Position numbers and translations under genes: made by a program
The notes under the pieces: model-generated
Database searches by the model: none
Told to the model about the DNA's origin: nothing
The model's input: the letters and a program-made list of their open reading frames with translations, nothing else
Part shown: one piece after another, positions 9,362-20,178 of the stretch
Numbering within the stretch: position 1 is the stretch's first letter
Layout: each line of letters begins with the position of its first letter
Assembly: GCA_963965975.1 (NCBI GenBank)
Contig: OZ014416.1
Location: 2,480,001 to 2,544,000, forward strand
Origin: Xestospongia bergquistia
Lineage: Eukaryota; Porifera; Demospongiae; Haplosclerida; Petrosiidae
Length of the DNA stretch: 64,000 nucleotides
Direction of reading: 5' to 3'

Positions 9362-10815
9362 CTATAAGTCTTGCGTAACAGAGGTGACAGCTTCCAAAAT
9401 GCCAGCTTCTCTAAAGCCATTGACTATTATCTCAGGTCTAGCTTGAATGCTTTCAAAAGCAGAAATAAACCAGCCAAGACTTTTTGCCTTGATAATACTA
9501 GCTGTGACATCAACTTTTACTTCATGAACAGGAACAGTTTCAAGTTGCTCTTGGATCTCATTAGCATACCAAGCCTGGAATCTCTTCTTCACTTCATCTT
9601 TAAGAGGCTTGTTCAAGGAAACATCTAGTGGTTGTAGTTTATCAGTGCAATTTGCTGGTATTAGAATTGGAATAATGTTATACTGATTTAGTAGGGAATA
9701 GAAGTCAGGTGTAGTTTGTCCACGAAAACAATCAAAAATTGCTAATGCAGGATGGGATCTATTGAGCTTTAAATCTGCTCGCTTTTCATTAAGAAAAGGT
9801 ACAAGGATTTTCTCCACGTACCTTTTCATGGTATCTTCAGTGGACCAGTGATTATCACTGTGCCAGATGTCCCAATCTTTAGGAATAGTGCACTTTGGAT
9901 GACACCGCCCTGTTTTACCTTTATAGATGATTTGAGGAGGCAAGAGTTCACCTGTGAGAGTAGCAGCAATAACAGCTGTGACTTGACGCTTGTCATCGCT
10001 ATTGGCAATGGGGATAACCTTCTCCCCAGCATGATGCATGGTCCACTGACCTGTTGGAACAAACTGGAGAGCCGTTTGGTCCCAATTAAAAATCATTTCA
10101 TTTGGAATGTCATTCATCACAACCTCTGCCTGAATATCAGCTAAGAAAACACCTTGAAGTTCCTTGAATTGTTGAACTGACACTTTTCCTGCATTTGAGC
10201 ACTTTCTTTTAACGTAGCCCATCCTAGAAAGTAGAGATTTAGCCCTTTTTTTTTGGTGATTTGAATGTGTCCACCATATTGTATCAATAAGCTTCGATCA
10301 CGAGAAGCTACTATTCCTTCTGCAGCAGCCATAACAATACTGGTGTTCACTACCCCTCCCATTGTACGCAGTGCCTTAATGTAGTCTTGTATGGCTGTGT
10401 CTAAGATTTGACCAAGCAGTAGTGGCCTCCCTTTATGTTTAGTAGGCAAACTTTTCACTGTGATAGATGCATTGTCATTATCTGCCAGCTTCTTCAAATA
10501 TTCAGCTTTTAACCTTCTTGCTGTTGACTATGGAATAACAATGCCCAGTACTTCAGAAAAATGCCTAGCAGCTCTAGTAGGCCCATTTTCGGCCGAATAT
10601 TTTCCAATCTCTGCTCTTTGTTCAGATGTATATTCATTATACTGACCTCTGCGACTGCTGGCTACTCCATTTTCGCTTGCTTTGTCCTTATAAGATTCCT
10701 TTAAACACATATCAACTCTCTTGTTGGCTTCTTTTAGTTCTTTTCGTGATAAGGATGTGCACTGTTCTTCATTAGGCAGGACAGTTCTCTTCGTGAAATA
10801 TCTAAGTAACGCCAT
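9362..10815 (-). pseudogene. Broken pogo/Tigger-like DDE transposase
   Basis: Read on the minus strand from ATG 10815. The N-terminal part (to about 10530) has a helix-turn-helix-like stretch (EQRAEIGKYSAENGPTRAARHFSE), then an in-frame TAG near 10530. The frame continues to a run of A's near 10250, where a one-frame shift occurs, then reads to TAG at 9362. The catalytic core is complete in that last part: NWDQTAL (first Asp), AIFDCFRGQTT (second Asp) and CTDKLQPLDVSLNKP (third acidic residue). These are the DDE_1 motifs of pogo-like transposases and Jerky/CENP-B relatives. The enzyme would cut and join the element ends at TA sites. Two disablements make it a pseudogene unless the window sequence has errors. 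Confidence 0.85.
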
Positions 10816-11141
10816 TTACGTAGCAGCTAGCAGATGGAGATCACGTGCAGGGAGGCGTGAAAAATTATTGACGGTTTTTGATTTGACGATTTTGTTGCAG
10901 ACCGCCAATACGCCAAATTAAATTCGCCGCCAATAATACCCGCTATACGGTATTGTTAAAAAGAAATAGCAATATCCAAAGAACTGAAGAGAAATAGAAA
11001 TGACAGATCATTAATATGTCTCGGATCTACATAAAGAGGAATAATCCTAACATTATGGGATGAGATTGACTCAGCAAGATCAAAGTAAACCTCTGGGAAG
11101 TTCACAACCTGACTAACCAACAATTTGAACGAGAATTTGTG

Positions 11142-11225
11142 GTACTTTAAAGTTACAATAAATCAGGTGTCTCAAGTAGAGTCCTACCCCCTACCAAGAG
11201 TAGAGGAGCTCTTTGCTACCCTCTG
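11142..11225 (+). pseudogene. Fragment of a gypsy reverse transcriptase
   Basis: A 28-codon stretch reads YPLPRVEELFATL, the conserved region just before the RT catalytic part in gypsy Pol, then hits TGA at 11223. It is not related in position to the full element at 3618-8033 and is a separate, old remnant. Confidence 0.6.
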
Positions 11226-11244
11226 AACAATTACAGATGGTTTA

Positions 11245-11482
11245 TGGTCATAATAATTCGTGACCATCTTCACTAAGTCACGGTATGACTTGGTTTCGAG
11301 CGCCTGTGCATCGAGTAAACTTCTTATTAGCTTTAAATGTCTGATGACCTGTACCACAAATGATATGAAGTGTTTCTTGTCATCTCATCATTTGCAACAA
11401 AATAATATCATAGTCTTTCGATATAATTTGACCAGCTTTCTTTGGACGAATCGAATGGAGATAGAGTGCCGTGTCGAGCCAT
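11245..11482 (-). pseudogene. Fragment of a gypsy Gag N-terminus, frameshifted
   Basis: On the minus strand a frame starts at ATG 11482 (GTLSPFDSSKESWSNYIERL), typical of Gag N-termini of some gypsy elements. It loses frame near 11375 and continues in another frame (LLDAQALETKSYRDLVKMV) to about 11250. It lies head-to-head with the RT fragment at 11142-11225, so the parent element was internally deleted and inverted. I describe the break only. Confidence 0.6.
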
Positions 11483-11659
11483 ATCATTTGTTCTTCTACG
11501 TTTTACCCTCATCGCCAAAATGTGATATCTTCGATTGTGACAAATAAATATCTGGAATAACTCAGTTGCAAAAATAAACAACACAAAACAGGAATCATAT
11601 AAAGAAATCACCACTACCAATATACAAACTAGACCACTCTACATTTAAACTGAACAATC

Positions 11660-12364
11660 CAGGGCCTAAAATTTCTTAAAATTACAACTTCTCAAAAATT
11701 TCAAATGACTATTGATTGTAAGTTTCTTTACTGTGTGTACATATGGCAAACTTTCACCTTCTACGGTATCAATAGCATCTGAGGTACCATCTGCACTTGA
11801 GGACATTGAAGTTGTTAGCTCATCCCTACATTCATTAATGATCACTTTACTGTCAGCAACAGTGTCACAGTCTTGACTATATCTCACTCTCATTCTCATA
11901 AACATCATAATTGCTTTCTTCAAAGATTACCCTGGGCTGTTTAGAAGACAACTCATCATCACACTCATCTTGATCCACAGTTCTTTTCCTCACTCTATCC
12001 CCTAAAAAACATTCAAGGTTGTCTGCTTCTTTGACATCAATGACATGTGCTCAGCCATACTTTTCAGCTGTTACTTAGACTGTCCTTGCTTCAAAATTGC
12101 TTGAATATACTGATATGCAACCATTCATGAACAATAACAATTACAATCACCTGATGGTGTAAAAGTGATAGATGTAATTACATTGTTAGTACAAACTGCA
12201 ATGTTTTTCACACATGACAGCAAAATTTGTAATAACTAATAAAAATTATATAACTATATTATATAACTAACTTTTATACCAACTAGCTAAACAGACAGAC
12301 CAACTAGCCAAAACAAAAAAACAACTACCATTTTGGATACAACTAGCCTTAATTTTAGGCCCTG
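11660..12364. mobile_element. hAT-like non-autonomous element, 705 bp
   Basis: The ends are 14-bp inverted repeats: CAGGGCCTAAAATT at 11660-11673 and AATTTTAGGCCCTG at 12351-12364. CAGGG-type ends suggest the hAT superfamily. No clean 8-bp target duplication was seen. The minus strand retains an acidic coding-like stretch in two frames (about 12050-11670, including RTVDQDECDDELSS and CRDELTTSMSSSADGTSDAI) that I do not recognise. Confidence 0.5.
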
Positions 12365-12754
12365 CAATACAAGATATTAAATACTAACTTACAAACCATA
12401 TTACATCATAAAAGAATGCAATAATTATACTTGTTGAAACATCAAACTATGATTTATAACTTACAATATGAGGAGTCCACCTTGTTTCATTGGTTTCAGC
12501 AGTTACTTGCGTATTAAACAATTGAGTCAAAGTTCAACTAACTATTAAAATGGATATTCTATTCAATCTGCAGAACAAAATCACATTTGATAGACTCGAC
12601 TATACATACAGACAAGGCTTATTGCTGTCAGTATATGTGTAGTTTAATTTTGTAATTGATGCATGAGCCTACAATTCAATTTGTATGTCTCCAAAAAGAA
12701 TTAAACTGACATTGTTGTTTATTTCATTTTTATTTTTAATACAATCTTCCTCAT

Positions 12755-13745
12755 AATAAAATTTAGACTCAGATCTTGGTGGTTTACTTGCAATGTATTA
12801 TGTGTTTTATTAGTTCAAAAATTCCATTTGTTATAGTAACATTTACTACACTTACTAGGTACTGATATCTGGCACTGTTTAGTAGATATCATGATCATAC
12901 TGTTCTATATCTTTTTGGAGGCACAAAGCTTGTTTTATTTTTAACTTGGATTGTTACTATATGGTAATTAATTTATAGTTAAACAACATTACTAATAAGG
13001 TTAGTGATTGTATATTATGGCATCATTTTGGATGTATTTTATCAGTATCTGGATTCTTATTACAGGAGTTGATGTTAAGAGACCTTTTTAAAGGCCTTGC
13101 TTATGAGGTTATAAGAATCTCATAATTGCAAATCAATTCATGTATGCTCTGTGAAGCCAGCAAACTACTACTGTATACAGAAATCACTATAAATTATAGA
13201 TATATAGACCTAATATTTCTTCCAGATCATTCCCCAGGGATAAAATTCTTAGGAAATCTAATAAATAAAAGTTAACATCATCCTAAGACTATTGCTCATT
13301 TGAGGACTGATAGATTAATGTATTATAAATTGAGAATTATAGTTTTAAAGGTAACTAATCATTTATTTGTTGAGAAGGTAGCAAAAGGAACAGGAAAACT
13401 ACGAGACAGTATTAGTTATTAGATATCCAATCTACAATAAATATTGGTATACCTGGAATCTGTAGTGTAAGCTTAAACATTGAAACATTATAAGAGTATT
13501 ATATTTTCACCAAGGCTTAATGCAAACTACAACAAATAAAAAGTAAATTCCAAACTGTAAATAATGTCCATACATCATTGATCAGAGGGTTTCACTAGTA
13601 CTACCGATCTCCGGTCCTTTGACTCCAAGGACTTAGTTTTGTAAATGAATTTGTATGTTATTTAGTTTGGGAGCTCTGTCTACTTTTTCCTTTACATCAT
13701 CAGAGTAGGATGGATTGTTGCGTATCAGTTCTGCCTAAGAAAGAG
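12755..13745 (+). pseudogene. Decayed LPCAT3-like copy (exons 3-5 and last exon)
   Basis: Matches, in order, exon 3 (about 12766-12800, with a deletion at the 5' end), exon 4 (12859-12970, with frameshifting indels), exon 5 (about 13005-13060) and the final exon (13666-13740, FGSSVYFF...) of the intact genes downstream. Exons 1-2 and 6-15 are absent. The final exon no longer ends in the same stop. It lies just upstream of the intact gene at 14254 in the same orientation, so it is a dead member of the tandem array. Confidence 0.7.
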
Positions 13746-14253
13746 AGAGCAGCTGATTATAGTCACTGATTTGTACTCAATATATTACTGTATTATATTA
13801 TAGGAACGTATTTTGGTTATAATTCTTTAATGACACAGTCATCGGATCCTCAGTTTAGTGTTCATTTCCAGAGTGTTCAAATATATCATGTAGTATGATT
13901 GCTCTATTAAATTAAATAAGGCACTATATATGTACATGTCAACAGGTCTGATTTTCTTGCTAACATTCACCTGGATGGTGAGTCAGTATGGTGAAGTCAA
14001 GCTCCTTTTCAAATTGTTTATAATAATTATTTGTTTACTTTCCTAGGAAGTAAATAAATAATTATAATAATCATTTGTTTACATTATTATAAGCATGTCT
14101 CCCCACAATACAGGTCACTAGCCTGAGGTTACTGCCCACGTGCACCTTAGCAATGGGCGGCAACGCCAATATTGAGTGAGTGGGCGTCTATTAAAAATCA
14201 GGGTCATATCAATCTTCTCTGAGTCTGACTTATTGGGCAGCTATATATTCATA

Positions 14254-17200
14254 ATGAATCCGACGGAGATTGTAAGCAGTATAGCTGGTATCTCAGAACC
14301 AAAGGCTCACTTTTTTCTGGGAGTACTCATTGGTAAAATTATGATCTAACATAGCTACTGATTTCAGTCTCCTCAAAATTTGATTCCTTGATCTATCTGT
14401 GCTCAGTCCAGCCAAGTATATACTTACTCTTACTTATAAATTGTCAAATCACTTATCCTGATTGTTCACTAATTTGCAGCTCAGTGTTCAGTGCATGGAT
14501 GTCTGTTGTCAAGTTCTGTCATATATAGTATTTGGTCTCAATTAGTCACTGATGCTTTTTAAGTGATTTAGATACTTGGTGAATATCCTAAATTGTTTGT
14601 ACCACCTGTGATATTTGTAGGAATGATGTGTTTACCATCCCTACTATCTAGTTAGCATTCTTTGTATTGGACTGATATTATTCATACCTACATTTACTTT
14701 ATTTTTAGAAAATATTTTAGTTACTTGTTTGCTTAATTTTTTACAACAATCTGTACATTTAACAATGATGTTTACATAGTCTTTTGTATTATAAGCTAAT
14801 GATTTGTTATTACAGTGACTTTAATCACAATTAGAAGTAACTTTGGTTATGATAAAGAAAAGAACTTATTTATAGAAAATAATTATTTAAAATGTATTTA
14901 ATATCGACATATTATCTTATCACTACAGGTTATCCGATGGCCTTTATCTTTCGACAGTTGATAAGTGTTACAGACTCAAGATTAGTGCAGGTAATTATGA
15001 CTGGATTACTGATATTCATTTATCAATGATTCAATTAATAACAAGAATGTCATTAATTACATTGTTGACATAAATGACATATTCAACATTTTATTTTCAA
15101 TCTATGTGGCATGTGCTTTAAAATGTCCTCTCATATCAATTGCTTTGAACTTTGAAGCTGTTAGTAGAACACTCAGTGTTATAGTGACAAAAGACTAGAA
15201 TGTTCAGAATGACTTAGTAGTACTAGAAAGTCCTTGAAGCATCAAAACAACATATCCATGTACCATTCTAACATTTCTGATAGAGATACACTATTTTATT
15301 AGTTACTTGCCCCTATTATTAACAGTTTAACAGTTTAAGTTCATTGTACTAGTATTAGTATTGTTTTGATATATCAAAACTAAAACTAAAAGTATTTTTA
15401 GTAAGGCATTTAAATTTTGGCAAACTAACTCTCCTCCTCCACAACTAAATTTAATACTAATACTATAAAAGTTTAGCTTTTACTGAAACTAAAACTAAAA
15501 ATACTAAACTAACTTTGCTTTTAGTTTTAGCACATTCACACACGCACCTGTTGAATTTTACACATTAGCAGACATCAATGAAAAAGTGAATACTATGCAT
15601 GCACTCTCATTATAGTTGACCTTTGATTGCAACTAGGTGTAGAAACAGGAGAGGCACAGTGGGCACATGCCCCCCAATATTTTTGGTATATTGTGAGATG
15701 GTTTCACAATCAAGTGATTTAGATTAGCCACTTTTCAATCCCTGTCCTTATAATACAATTTACATCTGTAGATACACATTTTATGTAAAAGCATTTCAAA
15801 AATTCCAATAACTCATTCACACTGAATAGTGCAAAGTTGACACAGCTGCATGTGCACATGTCACTTTTCACAGTCAGTAAATATGGCAGAAGCAAGACCA
15901 AAGAAAAGGTTTAGGAAACAAACAGAACTTTTTCAATTTTTTTCTATATGTGCCCCCCCCCCCCCCCCAAATGACAAAATTGTTTCTACACCTATGAATC
16001 ATGGCTACTGTTGGAAGACCCAGGGACAGCTGTGTATGGAATTATTTCAAGTATTTGGAAGAAAATTAGAGTATATGCTTGATAACTTTGGGTGATTTTT
16101 ATTTAGACAGAATAACAAGTATTTACAGTTAGTATAGCAATAACATAGTTATAGGAAACATTGCTACATTGCTATGGTTACATGTATTTAACTAATACTA
16201 AAACTTCTTTTAAGACTTAAATTATAACCAAAATGCTTCACATTATAGTAACTAAAACTATAACAAACACTAAAAAAACACCAGAATCTATCATAACTAA
16301 AACTGAAACTAAAACAAAATTAGATTTACTTCTAAAACTAATACTAATACTAAAATTATTTTCATTACAAAAACAGCACTAATTAGTATATTAATAATAA
16401 TATAGTAACATTGGAAATGCTTAACATTTACTATTGTATTTATATAAGTATCCATTTTTCATAAAAAGATTGTGACAGTAGTATCCATTGTTACTATTTT
16501 AATCCTTTATACCTGGATACAATTCCTTTAAGACATGCTTGTGAAGTATTTTTTATGCTCAATGACTCCATTTTATTTTATTCTTACATCATGCATAGAT
16601 CAGCTGAAATACTATAATTAATTGATTGGAACTTTGGAATCAACAGTTCTGTCAAAATTAGTCTATTGTTTGGAATGAAACCATTTCTTCTTGAAATGTG
16701 TGTGTGTGGTGTCACTAAGACAATCATGTATGTAGGACTGCCTACCTTCTAGCAATTATATTTTTTGCCTATCACATGTAGTCTGCCGGGTTGTCTAAAG
16801 ATTGTTTTAGGCCACATGTTAATAATATGTCAACTTCGAAAGTTTTTTTTTTATTATTGTAAATGATACTCAGCCTGTCATCAATGTTAAGGTCCTAGAA
16901 GACATGATATACTCTCACAATATGAAGACCATTTTATTAATTTATTTAGTAAGGCAACACCCTCTAATTTCATCAAAACCAATTACTCATAAGCTATTTT
17001 GGTTGTTTTAACCTCCACAATTTACCTATGAATAGTGACACTTTAGCTAAAATATAACATGACAAGTTGTTAGAATAAATATGGTATATCTCTTCACAGT
17101 TAACAACAATCATTTTGCTGTAATATCATAATATTATCAAGACTGTTGAACAATTTTAGGATATTTTTATAATTGTTTTTATTATTTAATCTTTCTTACT

Positions 17201-19517
17201 TAATTTAGAATTTACTTTCAAGTCTTGGTGGTTTTATTGTGATGTACTATATTGTTGGTTAGTTCACTGCACATGTCTATACGACTAAACACATTTCCTA
17301 TACTTACTAGGTACTGATATCTGGCACTCTTTAGTAGATATCATTACTGTCTATGGTATTCTATATATTTTTGGTGGAACAAAGTTGTCTTTACTTTTAA
17401 TATGGATTGTTACTATGGTAACTATTTGTAGAATAACAATATATTTGTGACAATCACATTTAGTTGCATGACATAAGTTGATTTTCTTTTCTTTTAAGAG
17501 TCATCTCTTGTATGGATATGCTGAGGTTTTTTACTCTGGCTATCTTTATCCTTATAATTGGACAATTCCTCAATGTATAATGCTATTGAAGTTAATTGGT
17601 AAATTTATTCATTATATACAATAGAACAGGCACTATCTTTCCATATTGTAGACTTTGCTACTAGTCTGTATGATGGTGGCAAGAAAGAAGTAAATAAATT
17701 TGATTATAATAAACTATAAATACTATGAAATTATAGACATTGTTGACTGAAGAACAAAAGAAATTTCAGATTAAGGAACTCCCCTCTTTTATTGAGGTAT
17801 ATACATCTGAGATATATTAATGATTTGTTGTTTCTGTTTCTCTTCAGTTCTTTGGATATTGCTATTTCTTTTGTACAATAATGGTTGGACCAGTGGTAAT
17901 AAAAATACAATCATAATATCATTAATTTATTATAGTGTATTAGTTTCCTTTTATAAGATACCAAAAGTTTGTTTCAGGAACACTATATGATAGAAATACA
18001 ACACCTAGCAGGTACATAGTTAACAAAATATATTTATAATGTATAATGTATGTAGTGTTCCTGCAAGTCTGCTGAGGTTCATACATTTTCTAATTGCAGC
18101 TGCCACCTATGTTGTACTCGGTCATTATTTTCCATTAGAATATGTATTAAGTGACGAATTTATTGTAAGGATGACCACTTAATAGCATATAGTTATATAA
18201 TTCTACACTTTGTTATGTTTATAGAATAGTGGTCTTCTATACAGACTTGTTGTCATAATACCAATTGGTATAGGTACTTCACACTCTTTATTTTGTGTGT
18301 GGATTCTTGCTGTAAGTTTCTATGATGTTACTATTGTAATTTGTCATGATAAGAAAAGTAGAGTCAAGAACCAACTTTAATATTTTTTGCAATTGCAATA
18401 TGTTTCCAGTTTTCCACACAATTGTTTTAACATGCTATGGAATTTTTTTTAAATCTTAAAAATTATACACATAAGTAAAACTGTTGATTGTTTTTTTGTA
18501 ACTCAATTAATGTTTAACACACACACATATCTATACAAATTTTTAATTAGCTAAGTTAAAAGTGGCTAGTCAGTTTTTAGGCCAACTATCATCCAATTTT
18601 AACTAAATGTCAAACTTTGTTGTTGAAAATTATTAATATTAAAAAAGGTCAGAAATGTCTATAACGTTTGTACTAGGAAAGTTCTTCCATTTTAACTGGA
18701 ATAACTTACGATGGCCTCAAACCAAATGGTACTGTGGACTGGGGTAGTTTGTGTAATGCAAAACTAATATTGTTTAATTTTGGGACTTCATTACAGGTTA
18801 GCTGATTATAATTGGAAGTCAGTATAATTACTGCATATTATTATAATTTAAACATAAAGATTAGTTATCAATTATTAATTAATTTTATTTGCATTGTTTA
18901 GAGTACTGCAAAGGCTAACAATACTACCACTGGCTACTGGGTAGCTAGGTAAGTAGTGTATTGATTTTCTGCGTATACTTTCTCTTTATGAAGAAATATA
19001 TACAAACGTCTAAAGTGGATGGGTAGTCAATACCTGTCCTTTTTTATCGTCATCATGTTCTTGACAATATGGCATGGATTCTGGATTGGATATTTTATCT
19101 TCTTCTTTGGTGAATTTATTTTGTTTCTAGCTGAGAAACAGGTATGATGCAAAAACTTTACTTAACAAATCTTCAATGTATTATAGTTTATAAGCTATGT
19201 TAAGCAATTAATTGATGTTGATATGAATCAATTATCGTGGCCAGTCTATATTCCTGTATGGCTATTTGCACTTACAGTGAAGACTCTTTTGTTGTGTTTT
19301 GGATATGTTTGCTTCTTTTTGCTCTCATGGGAGGCTTGTTATAAGGTATAATATAATGCAGATATTCTATATATATAATATATATAGTATATTTTATATT
19401 GAATGTATGCTTTTGTATATTCTTTAGTTTGGGGTCTCTCTTTACTTTTATCCTCACATGATTGGAGTTGTATGGATTGCTATGTATATGGTTCTGCCTA
19501 AGAAAAAGAAAGATTAG
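14254..19517 (+). CDS. LPCAT3: LPCAT3-like lysophospholipid acyltransferase, complete, 16 exons
   Basis: Exons: 14254-14332, 14929-14990, 17209-17257, 17311-17417, 17499-17598, 17652-17689, 17737-17796, 17848-17895, 17944-18011, 18056-18164, 18225-18311, 18677-18796, 18902-18948, 18994-19141, 19187-19345, 19428-19517. All have GT-AG borders and keep phase, giving 456 residues (human LPCAT3 about 487). The protein is hydrophobic and multi-pass. Family landmarks: WHSLVDI, GYCYFF...MVGP, RYQKFVSGTLYD, the asparagine-containing region around GTVDWGSLCNAK, and the MBOAT catalytic histidine in TIWHGFWIGY (exon 14). It ends KKKKD, a KKXX-type ER retrieval signal. The expected role is reacylation of lysophosphatidylcholine with polyunsaturated acyl-CoA at the ER. 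Exon 9 uses the acceptor GTATTAG|TTTCC; a closer AG gives a wrong frame. Intron 2 (2.2 kb) carries two nested MITEs. LPCAT3 is the best family match; another MBOAT substrate is possible. Confidence 0.85.
15358..16379. mobile_element. TA-flanked MITE, copy 2, with a nested element
   Basis: Ends GTATTGTTTTGA and ...CAAAAACAGCAC with TA on both sides (15356-15357, 16380-16381). Same family as 1272-2045: the arms are rich in ACTAAAACTAAAA units. A second element (15636-15992) is inserted in it. It lies in intron 2 of the LPCAT3-like gene. Confidence 0.55.
15636..15992. mobile_element. Nested 357-bp element with GGTGTAGAAACA ends
   Basis: TAGGTGTAGAAACA at 15634-15647 is the exact reverse complement of TGTTTCTACACCTA at 15981-15994, with TA outermost. 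Near each end is a C-rich block (GTGCCCCCC...), on the right a run of about 17 C's (15952-15968). The plus strand between has a short open stretch MAEARPKKRFRKQTELFQFF. This resembles the N-terminal KR...FF motif of some hAT/ZMYM-type transposase proteins, but it is too short to assign. Confidence 0.5.
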
Positions 19518-20178
19518 GCATTTGAAATGTACTATTCAGTATTTTTTTGAATATTAATAAATGTAAAGATTAGTAATCAATATAATTGTGCAGAGTTAAA
19601 AAAAATTAATTGAAGAAGGGAAAATGCAGGCATATTTAAAACAATTAAAAGATGTGTATAAGAGTCTAGAGCAATGTTAGGTCTATACAGAAATTATGTT
19701 ACAAATGCTAACATTTAATTTATCCTGGATAGATTAAATCTAGTCTATCACTGTGCGAGGTGAACCCTGCATATCCAAGTATTCAAGTCAATATTCTAGC
19801 TGTTACCAGTACTGGTTTTTTTTATAATGTTCACATATCAAATTGCTTATAATAATTATCTGTTTACTTTCTCAAAGAAATAATCATTTGTTTATATTAG
19901 AAACTACAAAATTAAACTGTCACTGTCTGATTAACAAGTCTCAGACTGGGCACTTATTAGAGAGTATATAGGTCTTGACCATATCGTGTATGTGTGTACT
20001 GATAAACTACATACAAACTTTGACTTTTTTAGTAAATAAATGTAATATAAAAACGTAAAAAATACTACCTTGTCATAAGTTAAGTAACTACAATAATTAT
20101 AATAACTACACTGCCGGTTGTTAACCGCACCTCCACTCCATTTGTAGCTCAGCATAGAGCGACGTGTTATTTTAATTG
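19518..20178. other. Intergenic spacer between the two intact LPCAT3-like genes
   Basis: 660 bp, AT-rich, no gene. It must hold the 3' end of the upstream gene and the promoter of the downstream one. The only conserved item seen is the 17-bp block at 19954-19970. Confidence 0.6.
19954..19970 (+). promoter_or_regulatory. Shared upstream block TTATTAGAGAGTATATA (candidate core promoter)
   Basis: Identical 17 bp occur here, about 210 bp before the ATG at 20179, and on the minus strand at 2469-2485, about 140 bp before the ATG at 2333. Flanks are also similar (TTAACA...GGGC before, TTGACCAT.TCGT after). GTATATA could be a TATA box. The gene at 14254 lacks it. Confidence 0.45.

Larger units (their letters stand above)
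8061..10950. mobile_element. Pogo-like (DDE_1) DNA transposon with a HIRAN-C48 protease passenger gene
   Basis: 2890 bp bounded by 24-bp perfect terminal inverted repeats (8061-8084 and 10927-10950, starting CCGTATAGCGGG) and by TA dinucleotides (8059-8060, 10951-10952). The two genes converge: the HIRAN-C48 gene on the plus strand and the transposase on the minus strand. TA targets and the transposase type place it in the Tc1/mariner-pogo superfamily. It sits at exon 8 of the LPCAT3-like pseudogene. The transposase is broken, so this copy is non-autonomous. Confidence 0.85.
2600..11075 (-). pseudogene. Decayed LPCAT3-like gene copy (exons 7/8 to 12), split by two transposons
   Basis: Read on the minus strand, pieces at about 11075-10951, 8060-8034 and 3617-2600 align in order with the exon 7/8 to intron 12 region of the intact gene at 14254-19517. 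Breaks are clear. Exon 8 is interrupted at 10951 by the pogo-like transposon. Exon 9 (about 3590-3520) has a 2-bp insertion in its T run. Exon 11 (about 3295-3210) has an in-frame TAG early on and has lost its GTAAG donor. Exons 10 and 12 still read open. Exons 1-6 and 13-16 are missing. This copy lies upstream of, and in the same orientation as, the partial gene at 688-2333, as expected for a tandem duplicate. The gypsy element (3618-8033) lies in its intron 8. Confidence 0.75.

Noticed and set aside
11260-11547. 95-codon plus-strand ORF
   Set aside because: It is the opposite strand of a gag remnant; the minus reading has the recognisable residues.
15850-16095. 81-codon plus-strand ORF MCTCHFSQ...
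   Set aside because: It crosses the end of a nested transposable element and a poly-C run, so it is a chance fusion of element and flank.
18100-18164. Shorter exon 10 in the first intact LPCAT3-like gene using TCTAATTGCAG
   Set aside because: It is a good-looking acceptor, but the longer exon from 18056 stays open, keeps phase with exon 9, and matches the second copy along its full length. It could still be an alternative isoform.
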